Source: Porogramme epimiltina
Taxonomy: Eukaryota; Basidiomycota; Agaricomycetes; Polyporales; Polyporaceae
DNA: 64,000 bases
Direction: 5' to 3'
Assembly (NCBI GenBank): GCA_900155495.1
Contig: FTLJ01000890.1
Span: 27,728-91,727 of the forward strand
Shown here: in pieces, positions 10,692 through 20,660 of the stretch
Layout: the number at the start of each line of letters is the position of its first letter
Position numbering within the stretch: the stretch's first letter is position 1
Position numbers and translations under genes: made by a program
The notes under the pieces: generated by a model
What the model saw: the letters and a program-made list of their open reading frames with translations, nothing else
What the model was told of the DNA's origin: nothing
The model's database searches: none

Positions 10692-11731
10692 ATGTTCTTC
10701 TTCTCCAAGTCCCTCGTCGCGACTGCCCTCCTCGCCGTGAGCCTCTCCCTCGAGGTCTCCGCCCACGCGATCATCAGCCCCGCCCTCGGCGTCAACGGCA
10801 CCCCCAGCCGCAACAACGTCCAGCGGCCGTCGACCGCGTCCCCGTGCGGCAACGTCAACATCGCCTCCACGTTCGACTCGACGCAGGCTATCGCTGCGAG
10901 CGGCACCACCTTCACCGCGACCGTCACCAACTTCAACGCGTACGTCCCCGCCCTTTCTTTTTCCTCTCCGTCTGTGGCTTACTACCTTTTCTACGCGCGC
11001 CCACAGGGGCACCGATGGCTCTCGTCAGGTCACCGCCAAGGTCGACGCGACCGGCACGGGCAAGTCTTTCGTCAACGCGCAGGTGACAGTGAACGGCGAC
11101 AAGGTGCGCTCTCCTTCCTTTCCGTCGCGCGCCGCACTCTAACTCGCTCCCTTGCGCGTGCAGTCCCCGACCAACGTCGGGAGCCAGCAGGTCACCGTCC
11201 AGCTCCCCGCGGGCACCGCGTGCACGGGCGGCGCGACCGGCAACAAGTGCCTCGTCTCCTTCACCACCGCGGGCGGCTTCGGCAACTGCGTCGCCGTCTC
11301 GCAGGGCGCCGCCGCCGCCGCGGGCAACGCCGCCGCTGGGACCGCCGCCGCCGGGACCGCGGCCACGGGCACCGCCGCGACTGGCACGACTGGCACCACG
11401 GGCACCGGCAAGACGGGCAAGGGCCGCGGCAAGAAGGCGGCGGCTGCAGCGGCCGCGGCGCAGGCGGCGGCGAACAAGAAGGCTGCTGCTGCCGCCGCGG
11501 CGCAGGCTCAGGCTAAAGCGCAGGCTGCCGCCGCGGTGAAGCAGGGCAAGATCGCCAAGTTCGTCGAGGAGCAGCGCAAGGCCTCGCGTGCCGTCGTACG
11601 TTCTCTTCCCTTTTCTTCTCTGCGTCCGAGCGTGTCGCTGACTGAATGGTTGGGTGCGTTTGTAGGGCACCCGCGCTGCTGCTATCGCGCGCCGCGCTGC
11701 CGAGCGCCCCGCCGTCGAGGTGCTCGCGTAG
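10692..11731 (+). CDS. Secreted protein, gEgh16/DUF3129-like, Ala/Gly/Lys-rich tail (paralogue 2)
   Basis: Four exons (10692-10939, 11007-11103, 11164-11595, 11666-11731) give 280 aa in frame; intron positions and phases match paralogue 1. The signal peptide ends at Ala24, leaving His25 (HAIISPALG) at the mature N-terminus. An N-terminal His is common in gEgh16-like proteins and is the copper ligand in LPMO-type proteins, so metal binding is possible but unproven. The core has SPCGNVNI, the VDATGTGKSFVNAQVT strand, CTGGATGNKCLVSF and GGFGNCVAV. The tail is an Ala-rich, Gly/Thr and Lys-rich low-complexity stretch (about residues 165-240), unlike the Asn/Pro/Gln tail of paralogue 1. It ends with the shared FVEEQRKASRAV / GTRAAAIARRAAE / PAVEVLA motif. 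The family assignment rests on pattern resemblance only. Confidence 0.78.
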
Positions 11732-13462
11732 GCGTGCGTCTCGGGCTCCCCACCCTCCCCGGCCCTCCCGTCACTGTCATCGGGGACTACTAGTACTTTG
11801 TCGGAGACGACTATGGTTGTGTATGAGTGCGTGCGTTGCAGGTGTCGAACGAGTTGTCCAATACAGGCTCTTTCGGCATCTTCTCCCTGTGTGCACGAGA
11901 CCTCAAGACATTGTGTGTTAGGTGGATCGTTTCGCTGAGACAATGCGGCATATCGTCATCTTATAAGGTTACCCACCGTAGGTGTATAATCGTACTCCAA
12001 CATATACGGTCCTTCGATTGAGATTGATGCGCTGTGAGTCAGAATCGCACACTCGTGAGAAGGGAGGCATCCTGCACCGGAGAATTCGAGAGGTAGAACC
12101 TCTTCAACTCGGAAAGGCAGAAGTCCTTATCGGAGGTTGCAACTTGCTAGAGAAATTGCGCATACCCCCTTAAAGCCCCCTTCCCTCTTCGCCATAAAGA
12201 GTCTGTATCCTCTATAGTAGACTTCGTCCATGCCGCATTGACATTTATAGCTTCTCTGTGGCTAGCCCCTGGTGTTCAGTTGGCGGGAGAAGTGCCTTCT
12301 AGGACGATTGATCTCACAGCATTCTCACCTTCTGACCGACAGCATCGACGGCTGCTTCCCCCGCTGGCATGTGCATGGGCGACTTCACTGATGAAAGCGC
12401 CTGGCTCTGCGGGATTAGCGAGGGCTGCACACTGCTCCCTAGGCAAGCGTGATAGCGCGTGTCAGCGAGGAACGCTGTTGAAGTATACAATGCTCGAAAT
12501 CCGAAGGCGCGACGTGCCTCCGCTTGTGTGTGACAGACCACAGCAGCCGGGAACTTGACTCCAGCGCGAAGCCACTTAGGTTTGTGGCGGTGCATATAGC
12601 GGAATATCATGATCGGTCGCGGATCTGCTTGCGGAAATCATGGGTTGCGGAAGGCGCGATTGCATACACCTTTGTGGTGTGATATGCGCAGGGGAGGCAG
12701 AGCGATAGGCTATGACAGTCCGTGGGCAGCAGGGGCTCCAATAGGTGGGTGGTGTCACCGTTCTTACTAGGCGGCGGAGTCTTGAGTCGCGGACCGGGGC
12801 CAATTCCCGTTGAACTTATCACTCTCCTATCGTTCCCATCCAGGTTTTTCCTCGATGAAGTTATGAGATCCTAGTGCCTCCTTCCCTTGCCTCGCATGAG
12901 GTTTATTTTGCCAATGAGGGTAACCACAGCCGGTGCTGTGCAGCAACTTCCAAGCCTCAAAGTAAACCGGAGTCGTCAGGCTCGAGTAAGGCGCCCAACG
13001 GCGTGCCGCGTTGACGAGGTGCATTCCCTTACATCCCTTGCTCATAACGTCCTCCATTTGACTACTTTACTAGGACTTATAAGCGTCTCGGTATACACTC
13101 CACTCTACTACCGGTCCTTTTGTCGTATAGCAGAGCCCGGAAACCTCATTCGATTACGGGCGCCAAAAGTCATCCCCGGCCGAGCTCGGTTTCGTGGTAC
13201 GCCCATGCATTTGTGAACCTCGGCCGGGTTTCCAGCATGGCCTGGGAAATTTGATGTATGGTCTTATTTTGCATCGATGAATGTCATCGGCTTTCGTCTT
13301 CCTCTTCCTCTCACCATATTCTTCCTCTTTGGCATCTCCAGGCCCGTAATCTCTTACTCAACTCTTTCGCCGCTGGTGTTTATAACCCCGGTGCTACTAC
13401 TCGGTACGTGCCTCCGTTTAGCTTAAAGAGAATTCAGTGCTTATTGCCACGTATCAGCGGAC
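11732..13462. other. Intergenic region
   Basis: The 3' flank of the second secreted-protein gene (about 11790-11870) matches that of the first. The rest has no supported gene. Near 13174-13230 an imperfect inverted repeat (GGCCGAG and its complement, about 45 bp apart) precedes the MYND gene. Nothing else stands out. Confidence 0.5.
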
Positions 13463-14806
13463 ATGAACATGAATTTAAACGTGGATTTAGACAAGAAGCC
13501 TACTATGTGGATTCTCGAGCTCACTCGCACGAAGATCGACGACTTCGGGCGTTTCAAGAACCTGGAAGCTTACTGGAAGGAGAAACGACATACGTGTATC
13601 GATCTCCGCAATGTCCCGGCTATCAGCGACTTTATTCAAGAATGCTCGGAGCACCTCGAGAACTTCCCTTCGGATGAACTTGTGCCTCTTGCTGAGCAAG
13701 GGAATCCCGAGGCTATCGTTGAGATGGGGATGCGGTACGTGGACACTACTTCTCTCATCACTAGGCCTGTCGAGCCTCTTCGACGCCCCCCTTTTCCCAA
13801 ACTTCCCGTGTCTCCCCTCCCCACACAATCACCCGCCACTGACGCTAGGCGACCCCTCCAGGTACCTAACCGGATGTGGGTGTGACAACGACACCCCTGA
13901 CGTAGGACGCGCCGTCGACCTCTTCCACCGCCTCACTTTCCAGCCCACCTCTGGACCCAGGTACATTACGGCCGCCCCCCGAGCTGTGCGTGCCCGCGCA
14001 TACGCCGCCGCGGCGTGGGCGCACTGGCTTAGCACGCTACACAAAGGCCCACGGAACAACAGGTACACGCGCGAGATGCGCAACACGGAACGGGACCTCG
14101 CCGCTCTGCACGCCGCGGCCGCTGTGCGCTCGGGACTGGTGAGCCAGGCAGTGATCAACATCGGGTTCGAAGCGAAGAAGTACATCCGTGAGCCATGGAA
14201 GCTGGAATACTTTACGGGGCTGTTCGCAGCGGTGCGGGAGGCGGGCCGTGACATGGGTAGGCGGGAGGACCGGTGGGCGGAGAGGCTCGCGGACAACGCT
14301 GCTGCGTACGTCTGCGCAGCGGAGGGCTGCGAAGTGAAGGGAAGGCATCAAAGCGGGTTGAGGAAATGTGCGGGGATCTGTCCGCACGATATGAAGCCTC
14401 ACTATTGCAGCAAGACGTGCCAAAAGAAGGTAAGTGTGCATTTTCTGATCCATTGCTCAAGTGTTCAACAAGGCTGCGGCAGGATTGGGCTCGGCACAAG
14501 GCCGTATGCAAGCCGCGCAAGGTCAAGACAGGGATAGAGGTAGCTGTTGGAGGCGGTCATAATGTCGCAATGCGCCAAGTCGCAGAAGCCGGTGCCTCAC
14601 CTGGAAGCCAAGAGACGTCGTCGGAGGCGGGCGCTGCAAACGGGAGGGTGCCTGGCGCCGAACACATTCTCGACTTCACGGATAGCTCGGGAAGCAAGTA
14701 TCGAATTGTTTCACACGACATGACGTCGGAGGAGATGGAGCAGGCCCGCGACAAGGTTCTCGAAATCGTTGAAGGGATGATCGATGACGACTCGGATGTG
14801 GAATAG
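13463..14806 (+). CDS. MYND-type zinc-finger protein
   Basis: Three exons (13463-13734, 13862-14429, 14483-14806) give 387 aa in frame. The N-terminal two thirds are helical; the segment around RYLTGCG...GRAVDLFHRL, with Ala-rich helices after it, resembles the Sel1/TPR-like region often found before MYND fingers. The MYND finger follows at about residues 250-300: VCAAEGC, then LRKCAGIC, then HYCSKTCQKKDWARHKAVC, with all Cys/His zinc ligands present. The second intron falls exactly between KK and DWARHK, so unspliced reading loses the last ligands. The C-terminal 80 residues are low-complexity and end in an acidic run (DDDSDVE). MYND fingers bind proline-containing peptides in partner proteins; the partner is unknown. 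No SET domain was seen, so it is not a SMYD methyltransferase. Confidence 0.9.
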
Positions 14807-15486
14807 GCGCATTGGTCATTGTCTCATATGGCTTGGTTGAAATAAAGTTGTCTACGTACATCGTATCGTTCAACAGTTTACGCAGCCTATTGAGCTACTA
14901 TCCGCTAGATTTGTTCGCGCTCCGCTAGCCTTGACGGGCACGGCATTATCTAGACTCGTTGATGTCGACTCGGTCTTGAAAAATAGCACCATCAATACGC
15001 CCATCACCTCGCGCTACTGATGACCTATAGTGTCGTACTCGCCTGTACGAGCAGCGAGGTCCTACTCTCCCGCATACAGCAGACAGGGGGGAGTCGAGAC
15101 ATAGTGAATAAGGGGACAGATCAGCACGATGGATATGTGACGGGGCGCACGAACGTACCAGATGCTATCTTCCTAGTCGGTAACATGCAGACGGTCCAGA
15201 AGGTGACGGGAAGTGGAAGCTGGGAAACTGGCTGAGACGGGGAGCGTCATGCGTATGGGGGAGGTGCCCTAATAGACGGGCAGAATGGGATGGACCGCGA
15301 ACGCCTACATACTTGTAAGTTGCAGGCGATACTATCCGGAAATGGGGGTTGATCATGCTGGCATGACAGAAAAGCATGGGATGGCGGCCCGAAAAGAGGG
15401 AATGCGCCGTTATGGAGGTTATGCACGTTTTGTTATGTTCGGTAACACCCCCCCCCCCCGCGGGCTCGTGCTCTCGGTGTGCTCGT
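14807..15486. other. Intergenic region
   Basis: No gene is supported. A run of about 13 C lies near 15447-15459. The region ends where similarity to the WDR24 5' end begins. Confidence 0.5.
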
Positions 15487-16075
15487 CAATATCTTGTTAC
15501 TGAACCTTTCCACGTCCGTAAGACCTCTGAGCGACTGTGCGGGCAAGAAAATACACATAAGAGACGTACCTCCACGGTACTAGACGATGTCCGCGCTAGA
15601 GCTGTCGACCTTGAGTCCGCTACCGTCCCGACTCACAGAAGTTGCGCGAGACCTTGATCCGATGCCCGCGGCGCCCAGTCAGACCTATGTTTCGTCGCGC
15701 TTTGTGAGGGAAAGGCAGACATTTCCGTCATGCGAAGTGTGCGCAGAGCTAGACAAACGCGGGTCCGAGGACGGCTTCAGTACTTTTGACCTTATTGGCG
15801 CACCGTAGAGAGCGACTTTGTGCATAAAGACTTACATTCGCACTCTACAACAACACGTTGTGCACATGCCCTCCTTCCCTTTGTTATCGCCCTGCCACTG
15901 TGTAGAGTTCGCGGCGCGCGACAGCCGCTCGCGGCTCGCGGCACGTCGGGCCTCGAAAGCCATACTCGCGGGAGTTGGAATAGACTCCAGGAAGCGTGAG
16001 GTTGAGCTGTCCACCGGGGCTATCGACCGAGGCTCGGCGCGACACGTGTGGGAGCATCGGAAAGAGCGAAGTGGT
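15487..16075 (-). pseudogene. Decayed copy of the 5' end of the WDR24/Rtc1 gene
   Basis: This stretch aligns base by base with about 61066-61640, the first exons of the intact WDR24 gene, in the same orientation. Shared landmarks include the segment encoding SSTSRFLESIPTPAS in another frame, the AGCTCTGCGCATACTGCGCATG-type exon-2 start (now altered), and the exon after it. The copy has many substitutions and lost reading frames, and the rest of the gene is absent, so it cannot encode a WD40 protein. Just beyond it lies a short GCGGCC repeat (about 16116-16132). It is best explained as a fragment left by segmental duplication. Confidence 0.75.
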
Positions 16076-17485
16076 AGACGGCGCGGAAGCTTGAGGACGC
16101 GGAAGACGCGCAAGCCGCGGCCGCGGCCGCGCCCCTAGCCGTCTCTTATGTATGTACTAGTGTTTTCTCCCTGCCAGTACTTCCTTCAACCTCTATCTGG
16201 TCCCCTTCTATGGCCGATCCTTCCCTGGCTATCATTAGGCTCTTCCGCTCACGTTCCTCACCGTGATGGTCGGACCTCGACCCCGCCAACGTCCTCTTCC
16301 GGTGGTGACTGAAGACATCCCACCCCGACTATGTCAGGCTCTCATAGCCTCTAGCTCAAGTTCTCGCGTGTCTGTATACCGCGGCTAGAATGTTACGCCC
16401 GTATGTTTGGTGAGTTCCACGTCAACGTGGAGTCTCATGGGGAGCTCAACGCCCTGGTCCTGTAGGAATTGCCCCCTCCCTGGCTATGAGTACATCATAT
16501 CACATAGCCTATGTGCTAATCTTCCATGGGGCAACCCATTATCTCGAATTTGAATGTGAGCATTCTCTGTCGAGCATTCACTGTCTGGTGTCCGCCTCGG
16601 CGCGATGCTCCTTCTTCACCACCAGTGCGTGGTATTTTTTCAGTCCTGCCCGAAGCACGCTCATGATCACCCATCCTGCATATACAAGAAGAAGCCGCAA
16701 AACTACGAGATGAAGATCTACTCTGCTTAGGCCGCAGCAAACGCCGACACGGCCGGATGGAAGATGGAGATGTGCCGGGCGTTCGCGCTCTGGGTCGTGT
16801 ACAGTCGGCCCGCCTAGCGAAGGGAAGAGGACTGCGTGCGTAGTGCCATAGGGGGATCACCTTCCGGTACGTCGTCCTACATGCGCCTATCGCTCCCCCG
16901 TCCATCGTTTCATCGTGTCCCATGTCCCGCACGCTCATCATACCCCTCATCGCCCTTCCCGTTCTTCCGCATGCGGTATGCGCGCATAACGTAGGGCTTC
17001 GCTTCTGCGCAGGGTGGCAACAGAACAGAACCTGAACAAGGTTTCAGCGGGTACGGTTGCAGAACGCACGCCTAGCACCCGCGGGCCCAAGTTCGCTCGT
17101 GGTGACCACTAACTTACCCATAGTCGGTTTCAATTCAACACAATGTTGTACCTTACGACCATTTGGATATCATAGCTGTGGGCGGAGAACTGGCGGCGTT
17201 GCCGCATCTTAAGGACAGTGCAGTGGTCGGTGAGAATTCAGCTATTCTTTCATGTTCCCTGCGACCACGGCGCAGTGTTATCGCGTTGAGGTTGCCTGGT
17301 GCACTCAGGACCCTTGCACTATTCCCTTTCTCCGCCGCGACGATTCGAGGTCGTGCCATGATCGAATCCCCACGCACTTAATTTGAGGGTGATCGTCGAC
17401 GACGATTCAACCATGCTCTGGGGCGTTGGTAGCCCGTAAAACGCCGTCTGGGAGGGTCCGAGTCCAAGGTCGTCGCGTATATGAG
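16076..17485. other. Intergenic region
   Basis: No coding region, RNA gene or repeat was recognised. It contains the presumed promoter of the helical protein at its right end. Confidence 0.5.
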
Positions 17486-20219
17486 ATGGCTTCGCATTTG
17501 TCTCAACGTCCGTCAACTATGCCGACTACATCTATAGCTTCAATTGTGACAAGTTCAATACTTCCTACCAGCCATGTCGACGTCGAGGAAACCTTTTTGA
17601 CCACCGGTCGCCCCGCCGTGAAGTATGTTCTCTCTCTTTCATCTTCCCGCTGAGTTGTGCTTATGTATGCATCTCCACCCTAGCGTTGCCGACGACTTCC
17701 CTGAAGCAGGAGCTCTCGTTTCAGCACCTATTGCATTGTCCGTCTTTTGTAGGTGGCTATCATAACGATGACTCCGGATTCTCAGCTCACTATCGACAAA
17801 TCCTAGGCCAACTCATGTTCGTCGCGGCTGCGGCCGACTTCAAGCTGACCAAGCCTGAGGTTGGATTCAAGTATGTCCGGTATCCCGATAGTTTTCGCAC
17901 AACTGTCATACAGCTGGTGAACACCGGCTGCCGGGCCCTCAGTAATTCTTACGCCAACTTTGACGAGATCCGCCGCCATTCGGGCACAGTGCATCCGACA
18001 GCAAGCAACATCGTGCAGCTTCTTGCAGGATCCAGAGACGACACACCTTATCAGAACTATCGCGCGATCGAACGACATCTACCAAACCAGGTCCGCATGC
18101 TTAGCAGTACAATCGAGGCGTGCCTCGAGAAAGCCCGCGATACGGAGAAGGTATTTGGAGAACTCCTGGAGTTCACGATGGAACTGCACGAGGCGTGCGC
18201 TATGTCGAAAGGTAAGTAGGCCTCGGTCTCCGCTATGGTAACTGCCAAGCTCACTGGCACTCTTTAGGGGACAAAGAGGAGCAAATCCTCGACGACATCT
18301 TGGAATTATCGTGTTTGGAGGAGGATAAGAAGGCAAAAGAGGAAGAGAAGGAGCGACTTAACGAAAGTATGCTACTTGAACAGAATATACTCAATGATGC
18401 TCAATCCGAGCTCAGCGCCGCGGTGGTCTCTATGCCGACGGGTGCGTAGGACATATCTGTGCTTATCTTCTCTGATTTTATACTTATCAACCCTGAATAG
18501 TGCGGAGTATGTTCTGGATGAACATTGGCGACATGGTCACGGTATGTCCTGTTTCGCTCGCGCTTCCTATTTCTGCACTCTTAATGTGACTGATTTTGAT
18601 CAACTCAGAGATCCCCCCTTCGTTTCTTCTTACCGGTTGGATACGGCCGTGTTGGGTTGATCCCCGGATTAACTAACGGTGCCAGACACTACATAGATCC
18701 TGGGTACCGATACGCCGACATACTTCGGCTGCTTGCAGAAGCCCTTAGCTCTATTTTGACACCTGATTCGCAGAATGAAGGTCGTCACGGGGATATGATC
18801 AGAACCCTCAATCGGGGTGGCTGCCACAGCATTGCCACCGCCCTCGAACGCCAGGTTCTTGATCCGCTTGAGAGATTCCCTACGCCTAGCCCTCAATGCG
18901 GGGGTGAGGGGACAATCGCGGCAGTCCAATTCGCAAAAACTGGCATTGGGGTTTGTGGGAATATATTCCATGACCATTACGCTGTCATACTGACGGCGCC
19001 CATCCTTCCACCTCTATAGTACGCCGAGAAAGTAGAAGATCTCTTTACTTCCGGGAACCCTGAAGACCTTCAGCAACTGCACACGGCCGTCGTCTCATGG
19101 CGCGACAGCGTGCTCGAGTTCGCGAACAATGCTACTCATGTCCTCCGCCTACTAGGCATCAGCGCCGTGAAGCTCGTACTTGACGATGCTCCAGCTACCC
19201 CTGTTGGGACGGCGGAACTCAGTTCATGGGACTCACGATTTCGAATCCGTGCGGCGGCGAAACAGCTCAATTCCAGTCGCAATCGATCAGCAGCCGCATC
19301 CGACAACCTGAGGACGGTGACTGACCGGATCAGCGACCTTGTGCGGGATATCGCCAGTAAAGATACGCGGAAGCGCGGCGTGAGTGCGTTGCTCTGAAAT
19401 AATTCATATTATTGATGATGCTTCATTACGATCACAGCGAGAGGGCGTTGTTAGGGAGCTACGGCAGGTCATCGTATCCCTCTGCGAGCTGAAGGGTCAC
19501 CTCAACACTCTCGTCAAGTTCTTTACCTCGTTGAACAAACTCGTCTCAATCACGATGAGAGATCAGACCAATCGCCTCGTACGGGCCGTCGAAAGCGAGT
19601 TTACTCCCCAGGACGACATACCCGGGAGAAGCATGCAGAGCCCGTCTCTCGGTTCGTGGGCTCGAAAGGTGAGTTAGCTTGTAGTTCGATCGACGTCAGG
19701 GCGTCATGTTCTCCACTAATCTCTGCACAGAGTATATATGACCAAGCTATATCTACTGCGAAGATTGGCTTAGTTGTTGAGAATATCAGCGCCGTGAGTC
19801 ATCTTTGTATAGCATGATACAACTCTTATATTTATCACACGGCGGGATGTCTAGATGTATATTACACTCTACAATCGCCACATCCATCCCGGCGTGAACA
19901 TGGTCCTCGAGATGGGCCACATCGACAATTCGGATGACAAATCTTCCATCGAAGCGGCGGCGGAAGACGTCAAGAAGTGGGCGTCGACTGCCAGCGACCA
20001 CATTGAGCGTCTTGTCAATGAGGTGTGTTTTCATACTACCTACCACGTGTTGAGACGCCTCGTTCATGGGGCTTGTAGAGGATGCAAGCACACGAACGTA
20101 ACATCCAGAAACGTATGCAAGAGCTCGACATATCCCTCAAATCGCGTTCGCGGTCTCCGCCATCATCTGTCGTCGTGAGCCCGAGGTTGCCGGGGCATCA
20201 TTCGCGGTGTAATGAGTAG
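17486..20219 (+). CDS. Large helical/coiled-coil protein of unknown function
   Basis: Eleven exons (17486-17622, 17684-17748, 17786-18211, 18268-18441, 18501-18541, 18609-18950, 19020-19379, 19438-19668, 19731-19793, 19855-20022, 20079-20219) sum to 2148 nt, giving 715 aa in frame. All introns are GT-AG; the second is only 37 nt and is the least certain. I do not recognise a domain. Most of the sequence is predicted amphipathic helix: an N-terminal half with the DDFPEAG motif, a charged coiled coil (LEEDKKAKEEEKERLNE, about residue 225-245), then helices rich in Leu/Arg/Asp and a basic Ser/Pro-rich tail (SRSRSPPSS). There is no signal peptide and no clear membrane helix, so it is likely cytoplasmic. 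Long helical bundles of this kind occur in cytoskeletal tethers and in pore-forming proteins; neither can be chosen from sequence alone. Confidence 0.78.
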
Positions 20220-20660
20220 TCTCTCAATAAACCTAGCGTTCCTATCGCAGTGTAGGTCGAGTGTACAAAGGACCTTGCCCGTCATGTTTCCGCCGCTTTC
20301 AACGCTACTATTTCGCGTACCTCACCCGGTCCGCCAGGGCTCACGTTGTCTGCTTGAACATCGATATCAGCTTCGGACGGACACTTACGAGCTACTCCCA
20401 GGTTGAAACTGTCGAACACAGTCACATCCAGATCATGTATTTTAGGTTTCCTTGCGTAATTCACTTCCGCCTACTGGCGCGGAACAAATGTATATATGAG
20501 ACCGCAGGTGGTGAAACATATCACAGCATCGTATTCTCAGCGGGCATCATCAAACCGTACAGCAAGTGGCTACACAGCGAGTTTAACATCGACAATCTAC
20601 CATCGGTCGTCGCCTTGTCCAGCCGGTCAATCTCAAATGCCTTTCCCACATACACCATCG
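20220..20660. other. Intergenic region between convergent genes
   Basis: This holds the 3' ends of the helical protein (+) and GH3-A (-). The stretch next to GH3-A (about 20480-20660) resembles the flank downstream of GH3-B (29160-29363), so the 3' flank was copied with the gene. Confidence 0.6.

Noticed and set aside
10933..11943. 336-codon minus-strand frame opposite the second secreted-protein gene
   Set aside because: It is a shadow frame of the Ala/Gly/Lys-rich coding strand; the opposite strand has a signal peptide and introns conserved with its paralogue.
15445..15460. Poly-C run (and poly-G near 56665) as a structured element
   Set aside because: Simple mononucleotide runs with no partner structure nearby; likely slippage products.
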